8,490 nt of DNA, from assembly GCA_030630315.1 (NCBI GenBank), contig DAOVNI010000049.1, positions 1-8,490 of the forward strand. The letters are read 5' to 3'. Position 1 is the first letter of the stretch. Each line of letters opens with the position of its first letter. Below the pieces are notes generated by a model. That model made no database searches. It was given only the letters and a program-made list of their open reading frames with translations, and was not told the DNA's origin. Source of the stretch: Phycisphaerae bacterium (GTDB lineage: Bacteria > Planctomycetota > Phycisphaerae > Sedimentisphaerales > Anaerobacaceae). Positions 1 through 5,880 of the stretch are shown piece by piece. Position numbers and translations under genes: made by a program.

Positions 1-230
1 AAAAAAACAAAGCCAAAACAAAGCCAATTTGCCAGAGGGTAAAATTGATGCAAAGTGTGTATTTACAAAGGATTATGAAGAAAAATGCGGATAAGGGCTA
101 TGAAAAAACAAAGCCAAAACAAACCCAATTTGCTGGATGCTCAAATGAACGTAAGTTCAATATTAACAAAGGATTATGGAAGAAATGACATTTTCGCAGT
201 CCCGGAAAACAAAGCCAATTCAAACCCAGC
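1..230. repeat. Imperfect 101-bp tandem repeat, about 2.2 copies
   Basis: The segment AAAACAAAGCC recurs at about 4, 105 and 206, and ACAAAGGATTATG recurs at 65 and 166, so the period is exactly 101 bp. Copies one and two share an A-rich head (AACAAAGCCAAAACAAA), a diverged middle and the ACAAAGGATTATG tail; the third copy stops after the head. Because 101 is not a multiple of three, the unit shifts reading frame each time, which argues against a conserved repeat protein even though short open frames cross it. From memory, similar KTKPNSNP / LTKDY-type translations occur widely as small 'hypothetical proteins' in planctomycete genomes. That suggests a dispersed intergenic repeat family, but I could not check it here. 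The left edge of the array may lie outside the window. Confidence 0.8.
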
Positions 231-256
231 TTGTCGCGGCGTAGCCCCGAGCGAAG

Positions 257-285
257 CCCAATCCCCCCAACCCCGTTTTTACCCC
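257..285 (-). other. G-quadruplex motif (C-tracts on plus strand)
   Basis: The plus strand has C-tracts at 257-259, 263-268, 271-274 and 282-285. Read on the minus strand this is GGGG-N7-GGGG-N2-GGGGGG-N3-GGG, which satisfies the usual G3+N1-7 quadruplex pattern. A further C-tract lies at 300-304. The motif begins about 36 nt past the stop codon of the minus-strand coiled-coil gene, so it would be in the RNA if transcription reads through. No ordinary hairpin-plus-T-run terminator is seen for that gene. A role in 3'-end formation is only a possibility. Confidence 0.5.
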
Positions 286-320
286 AAAAACCAACGTTAC
301 CCCCGAAAGGTCTTTTTCGC

Positions 321-581
321 TTAGGCCTCTTTTTCCTCAAGCATATCTCTGAGGTACTTATTTTCCCGGCGTGTCGCTTCTAAATCGAAAAGCTGATATT
401 TGATACATACCCGCAGGTAATCCAGCGATTCCTGCAGACTATTGACGCTTTTTTGAAGTCGCTTATGGTTTTCTTGCGCTTGTTTGGCAAGTATTGCCAG
501 CTTTCTATGTTGTGGCTTCATCATCCCCCCGAATTCTTTTACCAGCTCGTTAAGTTTGTCTTCTAATCTCGTCTCATCCAT
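321..581 (-). CDS. Small coiled-coil hypothetical protein (86 aa)
   Basis: This is an 86-residue soluble protein with no signal peptide or membrane segment. It is rich in Leu, Lys, Glu and Gln. Residues about 24-86 look like a continuous helix able to form a coiled coil, ending in LEATRRENKYLRDMLEE. The ATG at 581 is preferred over the GTG one codon upstream (584), because the purine-rich GAGAAGAGAG sits about 7 nt before the ATG and only 4 nt before the GTG. A weak minus-strand promoter candidate has its -10 (TATAGT) at 654-659. I do not recognise a named family; the sequence feels like a conserved planctomycete orphan, from memory only. It stands alone, with repeats downstream and a non-coding gap upstream. 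Cytoplasmic oligomerisation or scaffolding is a guess from composition. Confidence 0.65.
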   Translation of the reverse strand: MDETRLEDKLNELVKEFGGMMKPQHRKLAILAKQAQENHKRLQKSVNSLQESLDYLRVCIKYQLFDLEATRRENKYLRDMLEEKEA

Positions 582-952
582 CACATTGCTCTCTTCTCGA
601 ACCCGCTTTTCTTTTGCATCACCCTGATTTTAGAGAGCCTCCGAAGCCTCCCGACTATAAATAGAGCAAAATTCATACCCAAACGCCCAAAAACTGGCTT
701 TTTGTCCGATTTTGCTGTCTATACCTGTAAAGCAGCCAATCAGGCCAACCTGATGTATTGGCCTTATGTTTTGTTTCTACTTTCCGAAACGCAACCCTTA
801 TATGGGTTAAAACCCCGTGTTGCAGAAAATCAACATTTCGCATTTGCCCGTACTTTCTCACGGGGCGTAACGGTTTTATTGAGAAATAGTTAAGGCCTGC
901 GTTGACTATTGTAAACATCACCGTTGATTTATGGCACCAATCCTGCTTTATC

Positions 953-974
953 AGCCGTATAAAACGGCTTTTTT
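953..974 (+). terminator. Rho-independent-like hairpin with T-run
   Basis: AGCCGT at 953-958 pairs with ACGGCT at 964-969 around a 5-nt loop, and T residues run from 969 to 974. This is a compact intrinsic-terminator shape on the plus strand; the minus-strand side has no T-run. No convincing plus-strand gene precedes it inside the window, so the transcript it ends, if any, would come from the structured region at about 690-950. Confidence 0.5.
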
Positions 975-977
975 AGC

Positions 978-1003
978 TGTAGTTTTACAGTCAAAGTGGC
1001 GGA
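978..1003 (+). repeat. 26-bp direct repeat, copy 1
   Basis: This is a perfect match to 1054-1079, beginning TGTAGTTTTACAG and ending GTGGCGGA. Similarity continues loosely beyond the repeat, with ATGACGG downstream of both copies (at about 1015 and 1092). Starting with TG and being repeated near a boundary resembles the multiple terminal repeats of IS21-family transposon ends, but no transposase or opposite end is present. Confidence 0.85.
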
Positions 1004-1053
1004 GATTTACAGAAGATGACGGTAGCGTTGGACACTTGGTTATGTGCGATAGG

Positions 1054-1079
1054 TGTAGTTTTACAGTCAAAGTGGCGGA
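1054..1079 (+). repeat. 26-bp direct repeat, copy 2
   Basis: This is the second perfect copy of the 26-bp repeat, 76 bp after the first, separated by 50 unique bases. The downstream flank (to about 1097) is partly similar to that of copy 1. The copies could be protein-binding sites or the subterminal repeats of a lost insertion sequence. Confidence 0.85.
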
Positions 1080-1192
1080 AATTGTAGTTGAATGACGGAG
1101 ACTTTCAGCGCATAAGACATCCGCCTGATCGCTAAACCATCGTTGCTGGAGGCAAAAAATTAAAGATTTTCAAGAAAATTAGGAATTTGACC

Positions 1193-1222
1193 TTGACTTT
1201 TCAGTATGCTTGTACATAGTAT
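1193..1222 (+). promoter_or_regulatory. Sigma-70-type promoter of the padR operon
   Basis: TTGACT at 1193-1198 matches the -35 consensus at the first five positions. TAGTAT at 1217-1222 is a 4/6 -10 box with an 18-bp spacer; TATACT at 1220-1225 is a better box but is 21 bp away. Transcription would start near 1229, giving a leader of about 40 nt before the PadR start codon. Confidence 0.55.
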
Positions 1223-1226
1223 ACTG
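1202..1226. promoter_or_regulatory. Probable PadR operator (25-bp dyad)
   Basis: CAGTATGC at 1202-1209 is the inverted complement of GTATACTG at 1219-1226 in seven of eight positions, with a 9-bp spacer. The dyad spans the region between the -35 and -10 boxes and covers the -10. This position and size suit a dimeric winged-helix repressor such as PadR, so autorepression of the downstream operon is the simple reading. Which protein binds is inferred from proximity. Confidence 0.55.
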
Positions 1227-1270
1227 GAAGCAAATTTGAAATTGTACGGTCCCGGAAAGAGAGGTGGCTC

Positions 1271-1609
1271 TTGAATCTAAATAATTGGCAGACTCAGCTT
1301 CGTAAGGGATTGCTGGATATTGTCATCCTGAACCTGTTGCAGCACGGCCACTGTCACGGCTACGAGATGGTCCAAACCCTCAAGCATAATCAAGGACTGA
1401 AGATTCGTGAAGGCAATATCTACCCGATTCTCGCCCGCCTGCAAACAGATGGCCTGGTAACAAGTTACTCCGAACCTTCTCGGGATGGGCCGCCGAGAAA
1501 GTACTTTAAGCTAACCGAATTGGGCAAGAAGGTTCTCGTCGAGATGAACGCACATTGGGACCAGATAGTTGTAAGTATCGAAAGTGTCAGGAAAGGAGCC
1601 GATAAATGA
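1271..1609 (+). CDS. PadR-family transcriptional regulator
   Basis: This is a 112-residue winged-helix DNA-binding protein of the short PadR type (PadR-s2 size). Residues 9-40 form the first helices with the family signature GYEM at 30-33. Residues 47-63 (EGNIYPILARLQTDGLV) are the recognition helix region, and 63-82 are the wing, with GPPRKYFKLTELG as the typical end. The last 25 residues form the dimerisation helix. The start is TTG at 1271, preceded by GAGAGGTGG about 4-5 nt upstream; the first in-frame ATG would remove the conserved N-terminal helix. PadR proteins usually repress a neighbouring membrane protein, transporter or stress gene until a ligand or signal is present. The stop codon overlaps the ATG of the next gene by 4 bp, so the two are translated as one operon. 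The 25-bp dyad upstream suggests autoregulation. The family call is firm; the inducer is unknown. Confidence 0.93.
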   Translation: MNLNNWQTQLRKGLLDIVILNLLQHGHCHGYEMVQTLKHNQGLKIREGNIYPILARLQTDGLVTSYSEPSRDGPPRKYFKLTELGKKVLVEMNAHWDQIVVSIESVRKGADK

Positions 1610-4293
1610 CCTCAGAAAGTAAGACGTGGGAAACTCTAAAAGCTAACTATCTCCGCCAGGTGGAGAAAGCCCTCTCCTCGGTCAATCATCCTCGCACCAA
1701 AGATATTTTTGAAGATGTAACCTCACATTTAGACCAGCGCTTTGACGAGCTTGAACCTGACCAGCAAACCTGGGAAAATTTCCAAGCCATTATCACAGAA
1801 ATGGGCCCTGCCTCTGATTATGCAGAACTTCTGGAACCGGCTGCTGGCCAACAAAGGCGAAGTGTTCCCCTGAAATACCTACTGTGGATCGGCCTCGCTG
1901 CTGTTGTTATCATCGCCGCGATTCTACTACCAATGGCAATACCCAACAAGAAGGTTGGCTACATCGCGACTTTCGAGCCAGTTGGTTCCTTTGAGCCTCA
2001 AACAGCCAGAGAACTTCTGGATGCATTTAACGAAAACCATCCTCCTGGCGTGCGCACGCACCACTTCAGAACCGGCATTCATGGTTATAAATTACAAGGT
2101 CATATCTGTGTCGACACCAAAGCAGGAAAACAAGCAATTGTAAACATGATTGATAAGAGCGATAAATTGGTCTTGGTAGGTGTAAGATCGGTCACCCAAA
2201 AAGACCTCGAGAGACATTACGCTCTGGGCCAACCATCGTTAAGGAAGAAAGGCAGGATTGTTGACAAAATTGATTATCCGTTTGTGAATGACCCGGAAAT
2301 CGTCGGGAGGTGGAAGAGCGTCGATTTCGTTAAAACAGTTGAGGATTTTAAGCCTGGCACTAAACATTGGAGAGGTGATTTGTACCTAAAGGAGATGATT
2401 ATTTTTGAAAATGGGAGGACCAAAGGGCCCTGGAATTGGACGAAGGAACTGATCATCCATCCGGGTGACAAAACGGCTGCAAAGTACCATATCAAAGAAA
2501 TAGATGGCTCGACGTATATGTTCTTTGAGTGGAAAAGTGGTGATTATACAATCCGCCATATGAAACCCAACTATTATGTGCTGAAGAAAATAAAAGATGA
2601 GGACAGTGGGCCAGCCGAAACGGAGGCAGAACTGGAAAGACTAAATCGGCCTGAAGTACGCCACGAGCGCAAACTGATTCGGGAGCTTCAAGGTGCGTTG
2701 GAGGAATGGGTTAAAAATAACAGCCAAGCTGTCGCGGAAAAATGCGATTTACTTATTGAGCAAATTATCACACAGCCGAAGCCCAGTGCGCGGGCCTACT
2801 TTACCGCTGCTACGGCTGCGAACTTGCTGGGAAACCCCAAAAAAGCCATCTTCATACTAAGAAAAGCTATCGCCGAGCATCCCGACGAACACGCAGGCGG
2901 CCTTGCTGTGCCTGTGAAAGTTACTGGCTCTTACCGAATAGGTACGATTGCAAGGCACAGCGGTAATGCCAAAGAGGCTACAAAGGCATACGAAAACATA
3001 ATGAAAAATATCCAAGGCGTGGAAGCTGAAGAATTTTACAGGGCCATCTGCTGTATGTACCTTGCTGAGATTGCATCTGAAATTCTAAAAGATAAACAGC
3101 TTGCAGCAAAACAGATTCAAGAAGCGATTGCAACTATCGACGCTACGGATATGGATAAGATAAGCAGCGACTGGGCCGAAGTCTATCCTATGCTGAAAGA
3201 CTGGGCATTATATGAATATGCAAGGCTTAAAGATGGAAAAGCTCCGGTCCTTGACCCGTCCAAGTTAGACAAAGCAAAAGTTGGAGGACTATATGGGCTG
3301 GCGATGACGGCGATGTCGCTTAATGGGTTAGAACACCTTTTATTGTTAGAGCGAGCGGCCCAAAACAATAAAAGCCCCATTGATAACGCGCTTGCGAAAC
3401 TGGAAATGGCGTTTATCCATATGCACCATTCTAATATTAATTCACCTGAAGCTGAAAAATACCTTTTAAGTCTTGCCGAGAGCGATTCTTACTTTGCACC
3501 TTATGCTAATATGATACTCCAGACGGTCCGTGAGGAAGCGAAAAAGATCAGGGAAAAAATTCCGGAGCTTCTCAATAACCTCAAATATGGTGATAAGGAA
3601 AAACGCAAATGGGCTGCTTTCAAATTAGCCTGCGAGTCAGGCCCTGATGGCGTTAAAGCCCTTCATCAGGCCCAGCAAGACCCCAACAAGTATGTCCGTT
3701 ATGAGGCGGCTTGCGCCCTGGCTCGGTGGAGCCGGGATGAGTCCGTCAAGCCGGAATTCAATCTCATTCTTGAGGCATTAACGGACGAAGATGAGCAAAT
3801 ACGCGAAAAAGCTCGAGGCGCCTTTAGCCACCAAAGTTGGGTGGAGATTGGGCCAGATGAAATCACCGCTATCGTTAGTCTTATGAACGACCACTACAGC
3901 AAAGAGCTTTTCTGGACAATTAGGCAGCTGCTCTCTTCGGCAGGTCCCGAAGCATCAAAAGCAGCAGTGCCGAAACTGATTAAGCTTCTGAACCACGAAG
4001 ATTCAGACGTGCGAACTGCGGTTCTTGATATACTGCGCCGAATGGGGCCTGCGGCCTCCGATGCAATACCTTCGTTAATTAAACTGCTGCCCTATGAAGA
4101 CGAAACCAGGTCGGATTACATCTTTGCAATCATTGGTGGAATGGGAACCGCAGCCGAGCCTTTTATGCTGGAAATTGCCAAATACCTTGACCACGAAGAC
4201 ATCAACGTTCGACGAGCCGCCACCAACACATTGAAAAGGATATCGCCCGAAAAAGCAGAACAAATCTTCAAAGCCAGAGAAAAAGAAAAGTAA
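1606..4293 (+). CDS. HAAS-like/TPR/HEAT-repeat single-pass membrane protein
   Basis: This 895-residue protein is co-translated with PadR (ATGA overlap; AAAGGAG 7 nt before the ATG). Residues 1-80 form a helical domain like the HAAS/DUF1700-type domains that often accompany PadR regulators. QQRR at 82-85 precedes one transmembrane helix at about 89-112, so the N-terminus should be cytoplasmic and the rest extracytoplasmic. Residues 117-215 are an unnamed domain. Residues 224-328 are beta-rich with VGRWKSVDF, WRGDLYLKE and MFFEWKSGDYTIR, a lipocalin-like block that I recall from BlaR1/M56-type proteins of planctomycetes (not checked). Residues about 340-640 are helical and partly TPR-like (clearest at 395-425 and 440-470). 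Residues 650-890 contain about seven HEAT repeats, such as PKLIKLLNHEDSDVRTAVL at 789-807. I infer an envelope sensor or scaffold signalling to PadR. No enzyme active site is seen. Confidence 0.82.
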   Translation: MTSESKTWETLKANYLRQVEKALSSVNHPRTKDIFEDVTSHLDQRFDELEPDQQTWENFQAIITEMGPASDYAELLEPAAGQQRRSVPLKYLLWIGLAAVVIIAAILLPMAIPNKKVGYIATFEPVGSFEPQTARELLDAFNENHPPGVRTHHFRTGIHGYKLQGHICVDTKAGKQAIVNMIDKSDKLVLVGVRSVTQKDLERHYALGQPSLRKKGRIVDKIDYPFVNDPEIVGRWKSVDFVKTVEDFKPGTKHWRGDLYLKEMIIFENGRTKGPWNWTKELIIHPGDKTAAKYHIKEIDGSTYMFFEWKSGDYTIRHMKPNYYVLKKIKDEDSGPAETEAELERLNRPEVRHERKLIRELQGALEEWVKNNSQAVAEKCDLLIEQIITQPKPSARAYFTAATAANLLGNPKKAIFILRKAIAEHPDEHAGGLAVPVKVTGSYRIGTIARHSGNAKEATKAYENIMKNIQGVEAEEFYRAICCMYLAEIASEILKDKQLAAKQIQEAIATIDATDMDKISSDWAEVYPMLKDWALYEYARLKDGKAPVLDPSKLDKAKVGGLYGLAMTAMSLNGLEHLLLLERAAQNNKSPIDNALAKLEMAFIHMHHSNINSPEAEKYLLSLAESDSYFAPYANMILQTVREEAKKIREKIPELLNNLKYGDKEKRKWAAFKLACESGPDGVKALHQAQQDPNKYVRYEAACALARWSRDESVKPEFNLILEALTDEDEQIREKARGAFSHQSWVEIGPDEITAIVSLMNDHYSKELFWTIRQLLSSAGPEASKAAVPKLIKLLNHEDSDVRTAVLDILRRMGPAASDAIPSLIKLLPYEDETRSDYIFAIIGGMGTAAEPFMLEIAKYLDHEDINVRRAATNTLKRISPEKAEQIFKAREKEK

Positions 4294-4333
4294 CGGTAGA
4301 GGAATTCCAGCCGGGCCGCTATTTGTCTTAATG

Positions 4334-5617
4334 TTATGCTTTCGGATTCATCATCCGGCCGATAAACAAAATGCTGCCCGAATCGCTATCGCGAATCAAA
4401 AATAGAAATGGATGGTCCGCCCGAAAAACCGGTATCCTTCCCGGCATAACTGACGTTACGCCCACTACTACCGCCGTGGCCGCCGCCGCTTCAGTGCCCT
4501 CCTCGTTCACGTCAACATAGGCCTTGTGAATGACCGCTGAAATAAAAAGGTCCCTTTTGCCGTTCATCCCCGAGAAATCCGCCACATCCGGCACAAAGGC
4601 ATCGGTCATTCCCATCGACTTTAGAACCTCAGCCAGCCTGAATTGCGATGTCATCTTGAACTTCGGAACAGAAACGATAACTTTGCGTTTGTGAAGTCTC
4701 GCCGGCCACTGCGAAAGATTCTCCAGTGTGAGTGTTTTCTCGAATTCAGCCAGCCCATCGACCTGCTTTGGCAGCAAAATAATCATTGACAGCTCATCAT
4801 CCACATAGGGCAGTTCAAGTCCCTGAAAATCTTCGGTTTCCATATAGTTGAACTCTGCCGTCTGGTTCATCATAGGGGCATCAACCCTCTCGCCGCCGGC
4901 AAGAGTAAATGGAGCATCCTTGGTTCTATCCTTTTTGAACTGCCTTGCCCAATTACCCTTAAAGTAAATAGCGTTTGTCAAAACCAGCCGGGTCAGCCGG
5001 TTAAGCACCCCTTTGGGAATAAGGTTCTTGATCTTGTTTTTGGTTTTCTTTTCCACCCAGGCGTTGATGGTCTTTCGAGCAGCCTCGGTAGCAGCTATAA
5101 AGTCAACTTCCTTAAGCCCTGCACCATAGTTCTTCTCCGTCAGCTTGAGGAACGTTTTCAGGAAACCATAACCCTTTTGCCCCCAGAGAGCATTGGCAAC
5201 AGTAAGCTCGTACCCGCTTTTCTTGGAGTCGGCTTTCAGACCTCTCTGGAGCGCTCCAAAAGCAGCGGCGATGCGCTCGCGGCTCATCGGCCTTCTCTCG
5301 ATACGATAGAATGGACGGCCTTGATTGTCGTCAAGGGCCTTGTAATGTTCCAGGGGAAAACGCAGCACCTCTGCCATTTGCTTCTCCGTCTTGCCTCGCG
5401 CACCGGCACAAGTCATTGCCAGCGCTGTCGAGATACTGTACGGCGAGAAAAAAAGATTTCCTTCCCTTACTCGCAGCTTCGCATACAACTCCAGCGCAAA
5501 CTTGTTATTTCCTTCCACGACGGCTCTTTTGTCTTCTTTTACCGCAAGCTTTGTCCCTGCACCGGATGCAGTTCCCATCACCACCAACAGGACAACCACG
5601 CATTTAATCGCTCTCAT
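4334..5617 (-). CDS. Secreted serpin family protein (serine protease inhibitor)
   Basis: This 427-residue serpin has a Sec signal peptide: MRAIK, a hydrophobic core at 6-15, and probable cleavage after Ala20. Family landmarks run in order: NLFFSPYSISTALAMTCAGARGKT (54-77), ANALWGQ (141-147), LVLTNAIYFKGNW (211-223), MMNQTAEFNY (249-258), LELPY (267-271), MIILLP (278-283), VSVPKFKM (315-322), LGMTDAF-like GMTDAF (336-341), and the signature FRADHPFLF (398-406). The hinge EEGTEAAAATAV (372-383) has the small-residue pattern of inhibitory serpins. Counting from Gly374 as P15, P1 is Thr388; Arg394 is an alternative because the loop is about four residues longer than in alpha-1-antitrypsin. An insert of about 22 residues (92-114) lies between helices C and D. 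The start is supported by AAGGAG 8 nt upstream. It would trap target proteases outside the cytoplasmic membrane. It is convergent with the HEAT gene, with a 40-bp gap and no clear terminator. Confidence 0.96.
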   Translation of the reverse strand: MRAIKCVVVLLVVMGTASGAGTKLAVKEDKRAVVEGNNKFALELYAKLRVREGNLFFSPYSISTALAMTCAGARGKTEKQMAEVLRFPLEHYKALDDNQGRPFYRIERRPMSRERIAAAFGALQRGLKADSKKSGYELTVANALWGQKGYGFLKTFLKLTEKNYGAGLKEVDFIAATEAARKTINAWVEKKTKNKIKNLIPKGVLNRLTRLVLTNAIYFKGNWARQFKKDRTKDAPFTLAGGERVDAPMMNQTAEFNYMETEDFQGLELPYVDDELSMIILLPKQVDGLAEFEKTLTLENLSQWPARLHKRKVIVSVPKFKMTSQFRLAEVLKSMGMTDAFVPDVADFSGMNGKRDLFISAVIHKAYVDVNEEGTEAAAATAVVVGVTSVMPGRIPVFRADHPFLFLIRDSDSGSILFIGRMMNPKA

Positions 5618-5632
5618 ATCAAATACTCCTTA

Positions 5633-5656
5633 TTATTTCCCGATACGCTCAAACAC
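5633..5656 (-). other. Possible 7-codon leader mini-ORF upstream of the serpin
   Basis: On the minus strand a perfect AGGAGG (5666-5671) sits 9 nt before a GTG that opens the frame VFERIGK and a TAA stop. The stop is immediately followed by the serpin ribosome binding site (AAGGAG, 5626-5631). Ribosomes ending here could affect serpin initiation. It may also be chance; the peptide has no obvious regulatory codons. Confidence 0.25.
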
Positions 5657-5680
5657 CTCTGTCCACCTCCTGCTGCGCCA

Positions 5681-5686
5681 ATTATA
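5681..5686 (-). promoter_or_regulatory. Candidate -10 box of the serpin promoter
   Basis: The minus strand reads TATAAT here, about 64 nt before the serpin ATG. No good -35 hexamer is found 16-18 bp upstream, so the promoter is either weak, activator-dependent or uses another sigma factor. Confidence 0.4.
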
Positions 5687-5723
5687 GCCGATTGGTGATA
5701 GTCAGTCGTGAAAAAGTGGTAGA

Positions 5724-5758
5724 GCAGGCCTAAAAATATCTGCCAAAAAACCGCCTGC
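5724..5758. repeat. Inverted repeat in the divergent intergenic region
   Basis: GCAGGC at 5724-5729 pairs with GCCTGC at 5753-5758 across a 23-nt A/T-rich loop. It lies between the serpin and the divergently transcribed 325-aa gene, upstream of both promoters. It could be a regulator site or a weak hairpin; no T-run follows on either strand. Confidence 0.35.
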
Positions 5759-5805
5759 CCTCTCTTTGGATAAGCTATATTTTTCGGCCATTGCCCTTTC
5801 AATTA

Positions 5806-5835
5806 TTGACACAATCAGGCCTTTAATAGTATAAT
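5806..5835 (+). promoter_or_regulatory. Consensus sigma-70 promoter (TTGACA-18-TATAAT)
   Basis: TTGACA at 5806-5811 and TATAAT at 5830-5835 are both perfect hexamers with an 18-bp spacer. Transcription should start near 5842, giving a leader of about 40 nt before the ATG at 5881. This is the strongest promoter in the window and suggests constitutive expression of the downstream gene. Confidence 0.85.
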
Positions 5836-5880
5836 ATATTGAGGTTGGTTACGAAAGATTCTTTTTTAAGAGGTGCGGTT

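Larger units (their letters stand above)
582..1192. other. Long intergenic region with hairpins and repeats
   Basis: I see no convincing protein gene here. An open frame on the plus strand (TTG at 702 to TAA at 893) lacks a ribosome binding site, and a minus-strand frame (673-921) overlaps it; neither looks like a known family. Structural elements are present: a 7-bp stem AGGCCAA/TTGGCCT at 742-748 and 758-764, a short stem AACCC/GGGTT at 793-797 and 804-808, a 7-bp stem CCCCGTG/CACGGGG at 813-819 and 859-865, the terminator-like hairpin at 953-974, and the 26-bp direct repeats. ATTTTCAAGAAAAT at 1166-1179 is a small perfect palindrome just upstream of the PadR promoter. The left part could be a structured RNA or a decayed gene. 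Confidence 0.5.

Noticed and set aside
85..324. A 79-codon plus-strand open frame across the tandem repeats
   Set aside because: It is made of A-rich repeat units whose 101-bp period breaks frame and it has low-complexity composition, so it is probably a repeat artefact and not a protein gene.
673..921. Overlapping open frames on both strands (702-893 plus, 673-921 minus)
   Set aside because: Neither has a good ribosome binding site or a recognisable family, and they overlap each other almost fully; a structured non-coding segment explains the region at least as well.
4294..4333. Shared terminator between the HEAT gene and the serpin
   Set aside because: The 40-bp gap holds GC-rich AGCCGGGCCGCT but no continuous stem with a T-run on either strand.
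5177..5698. A 173-codon plus-strand frame opposite the serpin N-terminus
   Set aside because: It is antisense to a clear serpin with signal peptide and ribosome binding site, and its translation is Ser/His/Pro-rich shadow sequence.
5614..5802. A 62-codon minus-strand frame ending on the serpin ATG
   Set aside because: It spans the predicted serpin -10 box and the inverted repeat and resembles no protein; the 4-bp overlap is likely chance.
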